Shown: positions 42,524-51,821 of the stretch, in pieces
Numbering within the stretch: the first letter of the stretch is position 1
Layout of the letters: each line of letters begins with the position of its first letter
Origin: Dyadobacter frigoris
GTDB lineage: Bacteria > Bacteroidota > Bacteroidia > Cytophagales > Spirosomataceae
Reading direction: 5' to 3'
Length of the DNA: 64,000 nt
Assembly: GCF_005280585.1 (NCBI RefSeq)
Contig: NZ_SZVO01000013.1
Location: 62,001-126,000 of the forward strand
Translations under genes and position numbers: made by a program
Notes under the pieces: generated by a model
Seen by the model: the letters and a program-made list of their open reading frames with translations, nothing else
Told to the model about the DNA's origin: nothing
Databases searched by the model: none

Positions 42524-44830
42524 CTATTTCAAATTCGCCGCCTGTCCGGGATTGTATTCAATCACTACTTTATTGATTTTCCCGGTAAAGGCGAAAGGAA
42601 CTTTATAAGTATCAGCAACAGGCGTCAGATCATCAATTCCTACATTGATACCTTCGTGCAGGTAAACTGCGCCTGTGGTTTTCTCAATTTTCGACTCTCC
42701 TATTTTGTCGTTATTGGCAAAAAGACTCACAACTCCGGAACCATTCTGATCGTATTTCACATCCGCCCGAAGCTGAGCTTTCCCGGTTGGTAAAGTTGCT
42801 CTTTCTGAGGTGATTACATATTTTTCACCATCACCCACGGCGTAAACAAAGTTCAGTTTCCGGTTTTGGACGAAGAAACTTAGCCCGCCTTCAAAGCCTC
42901 CACGAGATAGCAAAACACCTTCGGTTTCTACGCCCCGCAATTCTACATCTGCGATTATGCTAAATGATTTTTTGATCGCGAAAGGTCCGCCAACGTCAAC
43001 AATTGTAGATTGACCCGGATATAAAATCACGCGATCTGCGTCTTTGTAAGCCGTTGGCAATACAAATGGCTCTGTACCATCTTTCAGTGGAAAAACGTTG
43101 TATTTTGTAGCTTCTGTATCAAACAAAGTACGTAGTTCTTTCAGTTTTGCAGGATTCTGAGCTGCAAGGTCGTTTATTTCGTTAAAATCTTCCTTAACGT
43201 TATACATCTCCCAGGTATCCTCATTAAAATCTGTCCCTTTTTTATGTAATGAACCTGCCTTCCAGCCATCTTTGTAAATTGAACGGGAACCTCTAATTTC
43301 ATAATACTGAACCAAATGACGATCTTTTGCTGACGCATCGTTCAAGCTGTAAGCCAGACTTGTACCTTCAAAAGCATCCTGTTTGTAGCCATTGATGGTT
43401 TCAGGAACTTTGGCATTGATCAGTTCCAAAGTCGTAGGTAAAATATCACTCACATGACCATATTGATTACGAATACCGCCTTTTTCTTTGATACCTTTTG
43501 GATAAAAAACGATAAGCGGATTATGCGTTCCACCTTCTGAATTTGCATCCGATTTCCAATGACGGAAAGGTACGTTGGTAGCAGCCGCCCATCCCAATGG
43601 ATAATTTACTTTTGAAAATTCCGAACCGATCAGATCGATGTTTTCAATATTCTTTTTGAGACGTTCGTCTTCGGTAATTCCCGTTCCATAGTTATTAACC
43701 GTTCCTACAAAAGTTCCTTCCTTGCTCGCACCATTATCTCCCACAGACACAAAAACCAGTGTATTTTCAAGCTGACCGGATTCTTTTAAATGCTTTATTA
43801 CGCGACCAATTTCGTGATCGGTATATTCAAGAAACCCTGCATAGTTTTCCATGAAACGGGCATATAGTTTTTTCTCGTCAGCTGATAAAGTATTCCAGTC
43901 TTTAACCCCAGGGTTTCTTGGCGGTATTTTTGCATTTTTTGGTACAACTCCCAAACGGATCTGATTCGCCAAAACTTTCTCACGGTAAGCGTCCCAGCCG
44001 TCGTCAAATTTGCCCTTATACTTATCCGACCACTCTTTTGCAACCTGGTGAGGCGCATGACCGGCACCCGTGGCGATATACAAAAAGAATGGTTTTTCAG
44101 AACCTCCGGAACCTTGTCCGGAAACGTAACTAATCGCCTTATCAGCAATAAGTTCATTAAAATGTTTTCCGTCTTGCTGATCTTTTATACGGTGGATTCC
44201 TTCCCATAGTTCAGGATGCCACTGGTCGATACTTCCACGTGACGGAAAACCATAAAATTGTTCAAAGCCTCTGCCTGTCGGCCAGCGGTTAAACGGACCG
44301 GCCGGCGTCAGATCAACCAGCGGTGTAATGTGCCATTTGCCCAATGCAAAAGTATTGTAACCGTTTTCTTTCAGGATTTCAGCAACAGTCGCTTTTTCAA
44401 AAGGCATTTGAGAATCATATCCCGGTGTGCCGATAGCTGTTTCCGGGAAAAGCCCCATGTGTACGGAATGTGAATTTCTACCCGTTAGCAGTGACGCACG
44501 GGTTGGAGCACAAATGGCGGTTGTATGAAAATTGGTATAACGTAAACCATTATTGGCCAGACTATCCAGATTCGGCGTATTGATCAAACCACCGAAAGTA
44601 CTGATGGCTCCGTAACCAACATCATCCAATAAAATCCAGACAACATTGGGTGCTCCTTTTGCAGCTTTTTTACGTTCCGGCCAGGATTCCGTCGTTTCTT
44701 TTATCGTCTTACCAATTTTTCCTTTATAAGGTTGAGCGGGAGTATATTGCGCATTAACGAGTTGACTGGATCCCATCCAGGCCATAGCTGCCAGCGCGAG
44801 CGTTTTAACGGGAAAAGATAAATTTTTCAT
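42524..44830 (-). CDS. Large type I arylsulfatase
   Basis: A 768-residue exported arylsulfatase (signal ending LVNAQ, residue 28). Metal ligands Asp69-Asp70 (LLDDVGYGAIS); formylglycine motif C107-APTR followed by ASLLTGRNSHSVHM. LGKWHITPLVDLTPAGPFNR, VGDNGASKEGTFVGT and NSEGGTHNPLIVFYP match the long arylsulfatases related to mycobacterial AtsA-type proteins. The C-terminal 170 residues (IADVELRGVETEGVLLSRGG, ALRADVKYD-like segment, GKINKVVIEY) form a lectin-like beta-sandwich. Confidence 0.93.
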   Translation of the reverse strand: MKNLSFPVKTLALAAMAWMGSSQLVNAQYTPAQPYKGKIGKTIKETTESWPERKKAAKGAPNVVWILLDDVGYGAISTFGGLINTPNLDSLANNGLRYTNFHTTAICAPTRASLLTGRNSHSVHMGLFPETAIGTPGYDSQMPFEKATVAEILKENGYNTFALGKWHITPLVDLTPAGPFNRWPTGRGFEQFYGFPSRGSIDQWHPELWEGIHRIKDQQDGKHFNELIADKAISYVSGQGSGGSEKPFFLYIATGAGHAPHQVAKEWSDKYKGKFDDGWDAYREKVLANQIRLGVVPKNAKIPPRNPGVKDWNTLSADEKKLYARFMENYAGFLEYTDHEIGRVIKHLKESGQLENTLVFVSVGDNGASKEGTFVGTVNNYGTGITEDERLKKNIENIDLIGSEFSKVNYPLGWAAATNVPFRHWKSDANSEGGTHNPLIVFYPKGIKEKGGIRNQYGHVSDILPTTLELINAKVPETINGYKQDAFEGTSLAYSLNDASAKDRHLVQYYEIRGSRSIYKDGWKAGSLHKKGTDFNEDTWEMYNVKEDFNEINDLAAQNPAKLKELRTLFDTEATKYNVFPLKDGTEPFVLPTAYKDADRVILYPGQSTIVDVGGPFAIKKSFSIIADVELRGVETEGVLLSRGGFEGGLSFFVQNRKLNFVYAVGDGEKYVITSERATLPTGKAQLRADVKYDQNGSGVVSLFANNDKIGESKIEKTTGAVYLHEGINVGIDDLTPVADTYKVPFAFTGKINKVVIEYNPGQAANLK

Positions 44831-44876
44831 ACTGACTTTATTTTAAGTTTCTGGTAATCAATTATCTTCAAAAAAA

Positions 44877-46481
44877 TTATTTAATCGTATTCCAATCCAC
44901 AACACCGACTTTATTAGCCCATTGAAGAAATTCCTTTTCCAATTCTTTCACCTTTTCGGGTTGTTGAGATGCAATATTTTTTGTCTCGGAACGGTCCGAT
45001 TTTAAATTGTAAAGTTCCCAGGGCTGATTTATTTCGGCAACCAGTTTCCAGTCCCCTTTTCGTATAGCGCGGCTTCCTTCGTGTTCCCAGAAAAGTGCCT
45101 GGTGTTCAGGCGCAGATTGATTTTTAAAAATCTTCAAAAGACTATTGCCTTCCAGAGGCATCAGGTTTTTTGAGCTGAAATCTTTGGGATATTCAACACC
45201 GGCGATATCCAGACAAGTCGGCATAATGTCAATGACGTGGCCGATATGATCACTCACCGTTCCGGCTTTGATCATCTTCGGGTACCATGCGATGAACGGC
45301 GTTGCGATTCCGCCTTCGTGTGTATTTTTTTTGAATAATTTTAAGGGAGTATTACTAACATTTCCCCAGGGCGGGTAGTAGCTATCGATAGAATTAACTG
45401 TACCCTGCGGTCCGTTTTTCTGCGTGACATAATCCCAGTCTTTAACCGTATCACCACTTCCGCCATTGTCGGAAACGAAAAGAATGATTGTGTTTTTATC
45501 CTTTTTAAGCTCTTTCAGTTTTGTAAGAATATTACCGATCTCATGGTCCATCCGGTCAATCATGGCAGCATAAATTGCCATGCGCATGTCCCAGAAATCT
45601 TTTTCCGACGACGTAAGTTTGTCCCAATCCGGAACCTGGTCATACTTTTCTGAAAGCTGCCATTCCTTTTTAATGATGCCAAGTTGCTTCTGTTTTAGAA
45701 AACGTTCGGCTCTTAGCTTTTCCCAGCCTTTGAGATATTTTCCTTTATATTTTGTTATGTCTTCGGGTAATGCCTGAATAGGCCAGTGCGGCGCGTTATA
45801 GGTCAGATACAGAAAAAAAGGATTTGGCTCAGATTTAATTTCGTCCAAAGATTTTATAGCAAAATCGGTAATCGCCTGGGTCAGGTATTTTGAAGTATCC
45901 TGCCTTACAACCGGTTTTCCATTCAAAAGAAAAGTTACTTTTCTTCCATCGTTGTAAATCGGCTCTGAATTGAAATAACTGCTACCGTTATTCTGCATTG
46001 TAAATGATTTGTCAAAGCCACGATTGTGCGCCAAAGCGGACGGAACCAGGCCAACGTGCCATTTCCCGGAAACAATCGTATTGTAACCAGCCGTTTTCAA
46101 CAGTTGGGCGATGGTGACGCTATGTTCGCTTAAAAATCCCTGATAAGCCGGCGATCCCTTATCCTGAACCATATCACCAACGCCAGCCTGGTGCGGATAA
46201 AGTCCTGTAAGCAATGCAGCGCGGGACGGGCAACACCTTCCGCTATTATAAAATTGAGTAAATTTTAAGCCTTCATTTGCCAGCTTATCCAGATTAGGTG
46301 TATTAATTTCCGAACCAAAACTGCCCAGATCAGAAAAGCCCAGATCGTCAGCCAGAATGACGATAATGTTCGGCTTTTCATTTTTTTGCTGTGCATTTAG
46401 ATTTGTTGTGACAGCCAGCACGAAAAAACTGTATTGAAAAATTCTTCTCACGAATGTAAATCTGATGGGTGGTTGTAACAT
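44877..46481 (-). CDS. Type I arylsulfatase
   Basis: A 534-residue exported arylsulfatase; the N-terminus MLQPPIRFTFVRRIFQYSFF is a long, basic signal segment ending NLNA|Q. Metal ligands Asp45-Asp46 (LADDLGFSDLG); formylglycine motif C83-CPSR followed by AALLTGLYPHQAGV. SGKWHVGLVPSALAHNRGFD, VSDNGGSGDTVKDW and HEGGIATPFIAWYP are present. It is the first sulfatase behind SusD (78-bp gap), so sulfatase and importer expression are linked. Confidence 0.93.
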   Translation of the reverse strand: MLQPPIRFTFVRRIFQYSFFVLAVTTNLNAQQKNEKPNIIVILADDLGFSDLGSFGSEINTPNLDKLANEGLKFTQFYNSGRCCPSRAALLTGLYPHQAGVGDMVQDKGSPAYQGFLSEHSVTIAQLLKTAGYNTIVSGKWHVGLVPSALAHNRGFDKSFTMQNNGSSYFNSEPIYNDGRKVTFLLNGKPVVRQDTSKYLTQAITDFAIKSLDEIKSEPNPFFLYLTYNAPHWPIQALPEDITKYKGKYLKGWEKLRAERFLKQKQLGIIKKEWQLSEKYDQVPDWDKLTSSEKDFWDMRMAIYAAMIDRMDHEIGNILTKLKELKKDKNTIILFVSDNGGSGDTVKDWDYVTQKNGPQGTVNSIDSYYPPWGNVSNTPLKLFKKNTHEGGIATPFIAWYPKMIKAGTVSDHIGHVIDIMPTCLDIAGVEYPKDFSSKNLMPLEGNSLLKIFKNQSAPEHQALFWEHEGSRAIRKGDWKLVAEINQPWELYNLKSDRSETKNIASQQPEKVKELEKEFLQWANKVGVVDWNTIK

Positions 46482-46559
46482 CTGATTATAATTATTTTAA
46501 GCAAACAAATGCCCAGATCCGGTAAAGGAAAAGGGCATTTTAAATTTGTTATCAATTTT

Positions 46560-48125
46560 TTACTGCCAAAGCGTATTTTGCTTCAACAGCGGATTATTGT
46601 CAAGTTCCGTTTGCGGGATAGGGTATAGATAATGTTTCAGAGCCGCATTATTTTTCCCGACTTTTTGCAAACTCTTAATTAGAATTCCATTTCCGCCGGC
46701 ATCTTTTTCACGAATCAAATCAAACCATCTTTGATACTCATATGTAAGTTCAAGCCGACGTTCAAAATATACAGAATCACGGAATTGATCCTTTGTTAAG
46801 CCCTGTGTAAGGGCAGCCAGACCCGCTCTTGTTCTGACCCGATTGATCGATTTATATGCTTTTGTTGTGGGACCGTTCACTTCGTTTTCCGCTTCGGCAT
46901 GAATCAACAGCAATTCAGCATAACGAATAATAGGCACGTTGGCTTCTGAATTTGACGTAACTGCCTGGTTATTTGGATCCCACCATTTATTCCAAAAAGG
47001 TGTTGAATCATTTGGAACTGCTGTGTTTACGATTGGCAAAGCATATTTTCTGCCGTTGGCCGGACTGGTGAAACTTCTTACGAATGTGACATTTCTCCTC
47101 TTGTCCGTTGCCTTGAAAAGTTTGTAGATGCTAAAAGATTTGTCGTTTCCTTCGGTATAAAAACGCACTATATGAGCGTAGTTTCCTGTAAGACCTGGTA
47201 TCGCTGAGTAAATTGCCCTTGGATTTTCATTATTTCCCTGGCTATACGAATTCCCTTTCATTTGAGCGGAGAAAATATGCTCCACACCGTTTTTGTAGGC
47301 TGGCAAAAAGACACGGGAATAATCAGTAATCAAGTCATAACCATAAGTTCCTGTTCCGCCATCAGCCGCTGAAAGTGCTTCCTCGGCTTTGGAAATTGCT
47401 TTCTGATAATTTTCGGTCAATTTCAATGGAAGTGAAGCTTTGATCAGGTACACTTTCGCCAACAGAGATTTTGCCGCACCTGCCGTAGCTCTTCCTACAT
47501 CCGGTGAACTATAAGAAACCGGCAAAACCGCTGCGGCTTCTGTAAGATCTTTTTCAATTTGTGCATAAACATCTGCCGAAGGACTTTTAGCAATCGCATA
47601 ATCGGCGGCGGAAACGAAATTCTGATATTCAGTAATCAACGGCACATCACCATACAGGCGAACCAGGTTGAAATAGAACAAGGCTCTTAAAAACTTAGCT
47701 TCTGCCAAAATTCTGTCTTTGTTGGCAGGAATTGAAAAAGTGATGCCAGGGATTTTATTCAGAACCACATTAGCTTTTCGTATTGCGGCATAATGCTGCT
47801 GCCATAGTTCATAAACCCTAAGATTACTTGAAGAATGTGATTGCACTGCCAGCGAGCGAACATCAGGATTTGTTGCTCCCGGTCCCGGATCTTCATCATC
47901 GCTGGCCATATTCATTCCAGTGTTGAAAAGCGTATTATACGGCGTCTGGATTTTACCCGAATTCAGAAAAAAGTAAACAGCATTGATCGCAGTAATAGCG
48001 TCTGTTTCAGTTTTGTAATACTGCTCTTCCGAAATGATCGATTCAGGTTTCTCGGTAAGAAAATCGTTGCAGGAAGCAATAAACAAAGAGCTCACTGCCA
48101 GTAAAATATATTGATACTTTTTCAT
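46560..48125 (-). CDS. SusD/RagB-family outer-membrane lipoprotein
   Basis: A complete 521-residue SusD protein. Signal and lipobox: MKKYQYILLAVSSLFIASC, Cys at residue 19. TPR-region motifs are AEAKFLRALFYFNLVRLYGD and VPLITEY; the C-terminal SusD_RagB part reads RLELTYEYQRWFDLIREKDA and ends HYLYPIPQTELDNNPLLKQN. It is the partner of the SusC gene ending 25 bp upstream. It should bind the sulfated glycan or a fragment at the cell surface. Confidence 0.95.
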   Translation of the reverse strand: MKKYQYILLAVSSLFIASCNDFLTEKPESIISEEQYYKTETDAITAINAVYFFLNSGKIQTPYNTLFNTGMNMASDDEDPGPGATNPDVRSLAVQSHSSSNLRVYELWQQHYAAIRKANVVLNKIPGITFSIPANKDRILAEAKFLRALFYFNLVRLYGDVPLITEYQNFVSAADYAIAKSPSADVYAQIEKDLTEAAAVLPVSYSSPDVGRATAGAAKSLLAKVYLIKASLPLKLTENYQKAISKAEEALSAADGGTGTYGYDLITDYSRVFLPAYKNGVEHIFSAQMKGNSYSQGNNENPRAIYSAIPGLTGNYAHIVRFYTEGNDKSFSIYKLFKATDKRRNVTFVRSFTSPANGRKYALPIVNTAVPNDSTPFWNKWWDPNNQAVTSNSEANVPIIRYAELLLIHAEAENEVNGPTTKAYKSINRVRTRAGLAALTQGLTKDQFRDSVYFERRLELTYEYQRWFDLIREKDAGGNGILIKSLQKVGKNNAALKHYLYPIPQTELDNNPLLKQNTLWQ

Positions 48126-48150
48126 TGTAATGCTCAGTTATAATTTAAAA

Positions 48151-51100
48151 TCAGAATGTCAGAGACAAACCAACCTGGTAAGATTTATTATTCGGATACA
48201 CACTGTCGTCCACACCTTTGTTGATCAGGCTTTGACCATTAGAACTTACCTCAGGATCGAAACCTGTGTATTTGGTCCAGGTAATGGCGTTTTGAGCAGA
48301 TACATAAACTCTCAGCGACTGAATTTTGATTTTGGAAAGAAAAACTTTTGGAATAGAGTAACCGAAAGAAATATTTTTCAAGCGGTAATAAGTTGCATCC
48401 TCAATGAAGCGGTCCGAAATATAGATCGCAGGATCCTGATATGCTTCTTTCACATCTGTATTGGTATTTGTAGGCGTGTAACGGTTCAGAAGAACACGTG
48501 ATGCATTGGTATAACCAGTTCCCAATTCCAGGTTCGCGCGGTTTACATTATACAATTTACCACCCACAGAAGTTTGGAAGAAAACTGCTAAATCGAATCC
48601 TTTGTAGCTGAAAGTGTTGGTCAATCCAGCCGTGAACTTGATCTGGTTATCGATCACAGCTCTGTCGCCAGCCTGTGTGATCAGTCCGTCGCCATCCAGA
48701 TCTTTGTATTGTTGTCCACCTGCGCCTTTATTTGCTTGTGGTGTCAATGGCGTTTGTCCTTCCTTGATTACACCATCCGTTTTATAAACGATGAACGATC
48801 CCAGCGGATGGCCCACTTTTGCGATAGAAGGTGCTGAACTTGATGGGATGTATTGCGTAACACCGTCTCCAAGATCAAGAATCTTATTCGTATTTCTTGC
48901 AAAAATAAACAACGTATTCCACTTAAAAGCACCAGTCAGGTTTTGAGAATTAACGGCAAGTTCAATACCCTGATTTGAAACGGCACCAACATTTTGGTAG
49001 GTGGTTGATCCCTGGTTGCCATAGAAATCAGATAGTCCGGAGCTTCCAGGCACTGTTCTTGTCAACAAAAGATCCGTTGTTTTTTTGTAATAATAATCAG
49101 CTGTGATATTGATACGGTCTTTTAACAAACCAATATCCAAACCTGCATCCACCTGGAAAGTTTTTTCCCATCCAAGATTTTTGTTTGCTACTGAGCTTGG
49201 TGCATAACCAGAAACGGTAGTTCCTGAAAAATTGTATGGATAATAAGTCAGCTGTGCAAGTGATTGATAAGGAGGAATACTCTGGTTACCCGTTGAACCT
49301 GCGCTCAATCTCAATTTAAGCAAACTTACGTTTCTTACATTTTTGAAGAATTTTTCATTGGCAATATTCCAACCCAAAGCTGCTGACGGGAAATAACCCC
49401 ATTTGTTACCTGCTCCAAATTTTGATGAACCATCCGCGCGAACCGTGAAAGTAACCAGGTAACGATCGTCAAAAACGTAATTGATACGACCTAAATAAGA
49501 AGCAAGTGAGAATTCTGATGACGATGAAGCAGGCGTACGGTTGGTGATACCCGTTCCTAAATTGTTGTATGAAAATGCATCCGAAGAAAAACCGGCTGCT
49601 TCTGCTATCGCACCTTTTGATTGGGATTGCTGCGCCGTGAAACCAACAACCGCGTTAATTCTGTTTTTATCATTAAGTTCTTTATCATAACTTAACGTAT
49701 TTTCATTCAGCCAGTTGGTCGTAAAAATTGAACCAACCAAAGCATCACCGTTTAATGCTGTTCCTTCATAAGTCGAAATTGGCAAATATCGGTTTTGTTT
49801 GTTGTCAACGACATCAGCACCAAATAAAACTTTCGCTTTCAAACCTTCAATGATGGTGTATTCTGCCGAAAGATTTCCCAGAAAACGGTTCGTGATCGTT
49901 TGATTTAGCTGATTGTAAAGCGAATTGATCGGGTTGGCATAAACCGTTTCAAAAGGACTAAACTTAACGAAGGTTCCGTTGTCCTGATAAATTGGCAAAG
50001 CCGAAGGAGTTAATACAAGGGCAGAAACTACACCGCCCGGAGCTACGTTGGCTTTGGTATGACTTCCTGTGATGCTGGAAGTAATCCTTAATTTTGAGCT
50101 GTAATCGTGGTCAATGTTGAACCTTGCCGACATTCTTTCGAAATCTGTGTTTCTCAAAACACCATCCTGTTTCAGATAATTGGCAGATATTCCAAGTCTG
50201 GTTTTATCTCCGCCCGACAAAATCGAAATGCTATGACTTTGCTGCGTGGCTTTTCTGAAAGCGGCTTTCTGCCAGTCTGTACCCGCACCGACAGTGTCCA
50301 GTTTATAACCCGTTACACTTGGTAAAGTGGGTGTTTTTCCTGAGTTAATTGCCGCATCTTTTCGAAGTTGCCACCATTCACCTGCATTAAGAAGCGGTAA
50401 AGTCCTGATTACCTCTTGTTTTCCAAAATAGGATTCGTAGGTAATTGAAGATTTCTTTTTAGAGCCACCTTTTGTTGTGATGATAAAAACACCATTGGCA
50501 CCTCTTGAACCGTAAATCGCGGTGGCCGAAGCATCTTTTAACACGTCAATTGATTCAATATCAGCCGTATTTAAAGACGAAAGCGGGTTGATTTTTGACC
50601 CCACCGTTACACCGGCATCATTTAAACCATAGTCATTGTTGATCGGGAAACCGTCAATTACATATAACGGATCGCTACCCGCCGTGATGGAATTGCTACC
50701 GCGTATCTGTACACTCACACCACCACCCGGCTGACCGGAAGTTTGCGTTACCGTTGCCCCCGCGATCGACCCTTGTAAAAGCCTCTCAACCGAAACCACG
50801 GGCTGAGATTTGATTTCCTGAGGAACCGAAGAAATTGAACCGGTGATATCTTTTCTTTTCTGCTCACCGTATCCGATTACCACCACTTCATTTAATAAAT
50901 TGGCAGTTTTCAAAATCACTTCCACGGGTTCTGTGGTAAGTTCGTATAGTTCGATTTCTTGTGTTTGAAAGCCTGTAACGCTTATCTGTAAGGTAAATGG
51001 AAATTGTTTTGCAGCGGGAATACTGAATTTTCCATCAATATCTGAAATTGCATTTTTTGATGTCCCTTTTTCGACAATTGTTGCGCCGGGAAGGCCTTGT

Positions 51101-51210
51101 CCAGTGTCGTCTTTCACGACCCCTGTTATCACATCCTGCGCTTTTAACGCAGTTGTGCTGAAAATTAAAGCACCTAATAACCAAATCAGGTAAAAGTTTT
51201 TCTTAATCAT
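48151..51210 (-). CDS. SusC/RagA TonB-dependent transporter (no STN domain)
   Basis: A 1019-residue outer-membrane TonB-dependent transporter. Signal ending LKAQ (residue 25), carboxypeptidase-D-like domain (VITGVVKDDTGQGLPGATIV), plug (VVVIGYGEQKRKDITGSISS, VQIRGSNSITAGSDPLYVID) and barrel ending YQVGLSLTF. Unlike the SusC at 1156-4527 there is no STN domain and no FecR/sigma pair nearby, so regulation must come from elsewhere; leader C with its promoter, dyad and Cys-Cys ORF lies upstream. It heads the SusC-SusD-sulfatase-NTF2-sulfatase transcript. Confidence 0.95.
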   Translation of the reverse strand: MIKKNFYLIWLLGALIFSTTALKAQDVITGVVKDDTGQGLPGATIVEKGTSKNAISDIDGKFSIPAAKQFPFTLQISVTGFQTQEIELYELTTEPVEVILKTANLLNEVVVIGYGEQKRKDITGSISSVPQEIKSQPVVSVERLLQGSIAGATVTQTSGQPGGGVSVQIRGSNSITAGSDPLYVIDGFPINNDYGLNDAGVTVGSKINPLSSLNTADIESIDVLKDASATAIYGSRGANGVFIITTKGGSKKKSSITYESYFGKQEVIRTLPLLNAGEWWQLRKDAAINSGKTPTLPSVTGYKLDTVGAGTDWQKAAFRKATQQSHSISILSGGDKTRLGISANYLKQDGVLRNTDFERMSARFNIDHDYSSKLRITSSITGSHTKANVAPGGVVSALVLTPSALPIYQDNGTFVKFSPFETVYANPINSLYNQLNQTITNRFLGNLSAEYTIIEGLKAKVLFGADVVDNKQNRYLPISTYEGTALNGDALVGSIFTTNWLNENTLSYDKELNDKNRINAVVGFTAQQSQSKGAIAEAAGFSSDAFSYNNLGTGITNRTPASSSSEFSLASYLGRINYVFDDRYLVTFTVRADGSSKFGAGNKWGYFPSAALGWNIANEKFFKNVRNVSLLKLRLSAGSTGNQSIPPYQSLAQLTYYPYNFSGTTVSGYAPSSVANKNLGWEKTFQVDAGLDIGLLKDRINITADYYYKKTTDLLLTRTVPGSSGLSDFYGNQGSTTYQNVGAVSNQGIELAVNSQNLTGAFKWNTLFIFARNTNKILDLGDGVTQYIPSSSAPSIAKVGHPLGSFIVYKTDGVIKEGQTPLTPQANKGAGGQQYKDLDGDGLITQAGDRAVIDNQIKFTAGLTNTFSYKGFDLAVFFQTSVGGKLYNVNRANLELGTGYTNASRVLLNRYTPTNTNTDVKEAYQDPAIYISDRFIEDATYYRLKNISFGYSIPKVFLSKIKIQSLRVYVSAQNAITWTKYTGFDPEVSSNGQSLINKGVDDSVYPNNKSYQVGLSLTF

Positions 51211-51443
51211 TGCTGTGGTAAATAATAGTAAAATAACATGTAGAGACTGACTGACATATGTATAGTCCTGAAAGAAACAGCTGAATCAACAACTGACTTA
51301 CAGGTATATACGCATGTACAATTTCTTATTAGGAAATTTGATCTGGTTTTTGAATCGTTAGGGGATTTCTGAAAGCTGTAATTTTATATACTATCCTAAA
51401 TTTGGAACGCAATAAAATGTTTATTTCAAAAATGAATCAGTTG

Positions 51444-51548
51444 TCAACAGCCTGGCTGACCACAACAATGCATAGGGGACTGGGAAATGGTTGAAACCAC
51501 CCGGGGTGCAGTCTCGTACTGCGGACGTAGTAAAGAATATGTTTTCAT
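51444..51548 (-). CDS. Leader peptide C, ends in CCGQPGC (34 aa)
   Basis: ATG 51548 to TGA 51444-51446: MKTYSLLRPQYETAPRVVST then ISQSPMHCCGQPGC. Cys28, Cys29 and Cys34, all TGT. Codons 16-18 (CGG GTG GTT) carry the GGTGGT that complements the hairpin loop. Compared with leader peptide D (MKAIILQETDLSSTTNRVVY...), both start MK, both have RVV at 16-19 and both have a Cys run 11 residues after the first of the two Val. It lies about 230 bases before the SusC start. Confidence 0.62.
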   Translation of the reverse strand: MKTYSLLRPQYETAPRVVSTISQSPMHCCGQPGC

Positions 51549-51592
51549 AAGTAAACAATTGTTTTGTCCTAATTTGACTGGTGGTAATCAAA
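51496..51592 (-). promoter_or_regulatory. Structured leader C: hairpin loop TTACCACCAG and distal GGTGGT
   Basis: In transcript sense, TTTGA (51592-51588), loop TTACCACCAG (51587-51578), TCAAA (51577-51573): the identical 10-base loop as in leader A. ACCACC in the loop is complementary to GGTGGT at 51501-51496 inside leader ORF C. Confidence 0.65.
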
Positions 51593-51604
51593 GTAAAACT
51601 ATAA

Positions 51605-51654
51605 GTCTAGTAATTATATAGACAAAGTAAATTTATATTTTTGGCTTTACCAAA
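51605..51654 (-). promoter_or_regulatory. Promoter C with start-site dyad
   Basis: Minus strand: TTTG (51654-51651), 21 bases, TACTTTG (51629-51623). GTCTA-N9-TAGAC (51623-51605) begins at the last -7 base. It should drive the SusC-SusD-sulfatase unit. Confidence 0.78.
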
Positions 51655-51821
51655 TGAATGGTTTAATATTCTTTAGAAGTTTGACAATATTTTTACTTTA
51701 CCCGGAAATATTACATTAATAATGAAGTTTGTAATAAAGAAGTAGCTTTTAGAAGAGAAATCAGTCAACATTAGGATATTGCTTTTGAAATTGACTGATC
51801 TCTTTTTCCATTTCACCAAAA

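Larger units (their letters stand above)
51211..51821. other. Intergenic region with leader C
   Basis: Contains leader C (51444-51654) and about 230 bases between the leader ORF and the SusC start in which I see no gene or clear intrinsic terminator. Bases 51655-51821 lie between the promoter and the stop of the 51822 sulfatase; no strong hairpin was noted there. Confidence 0.55.
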
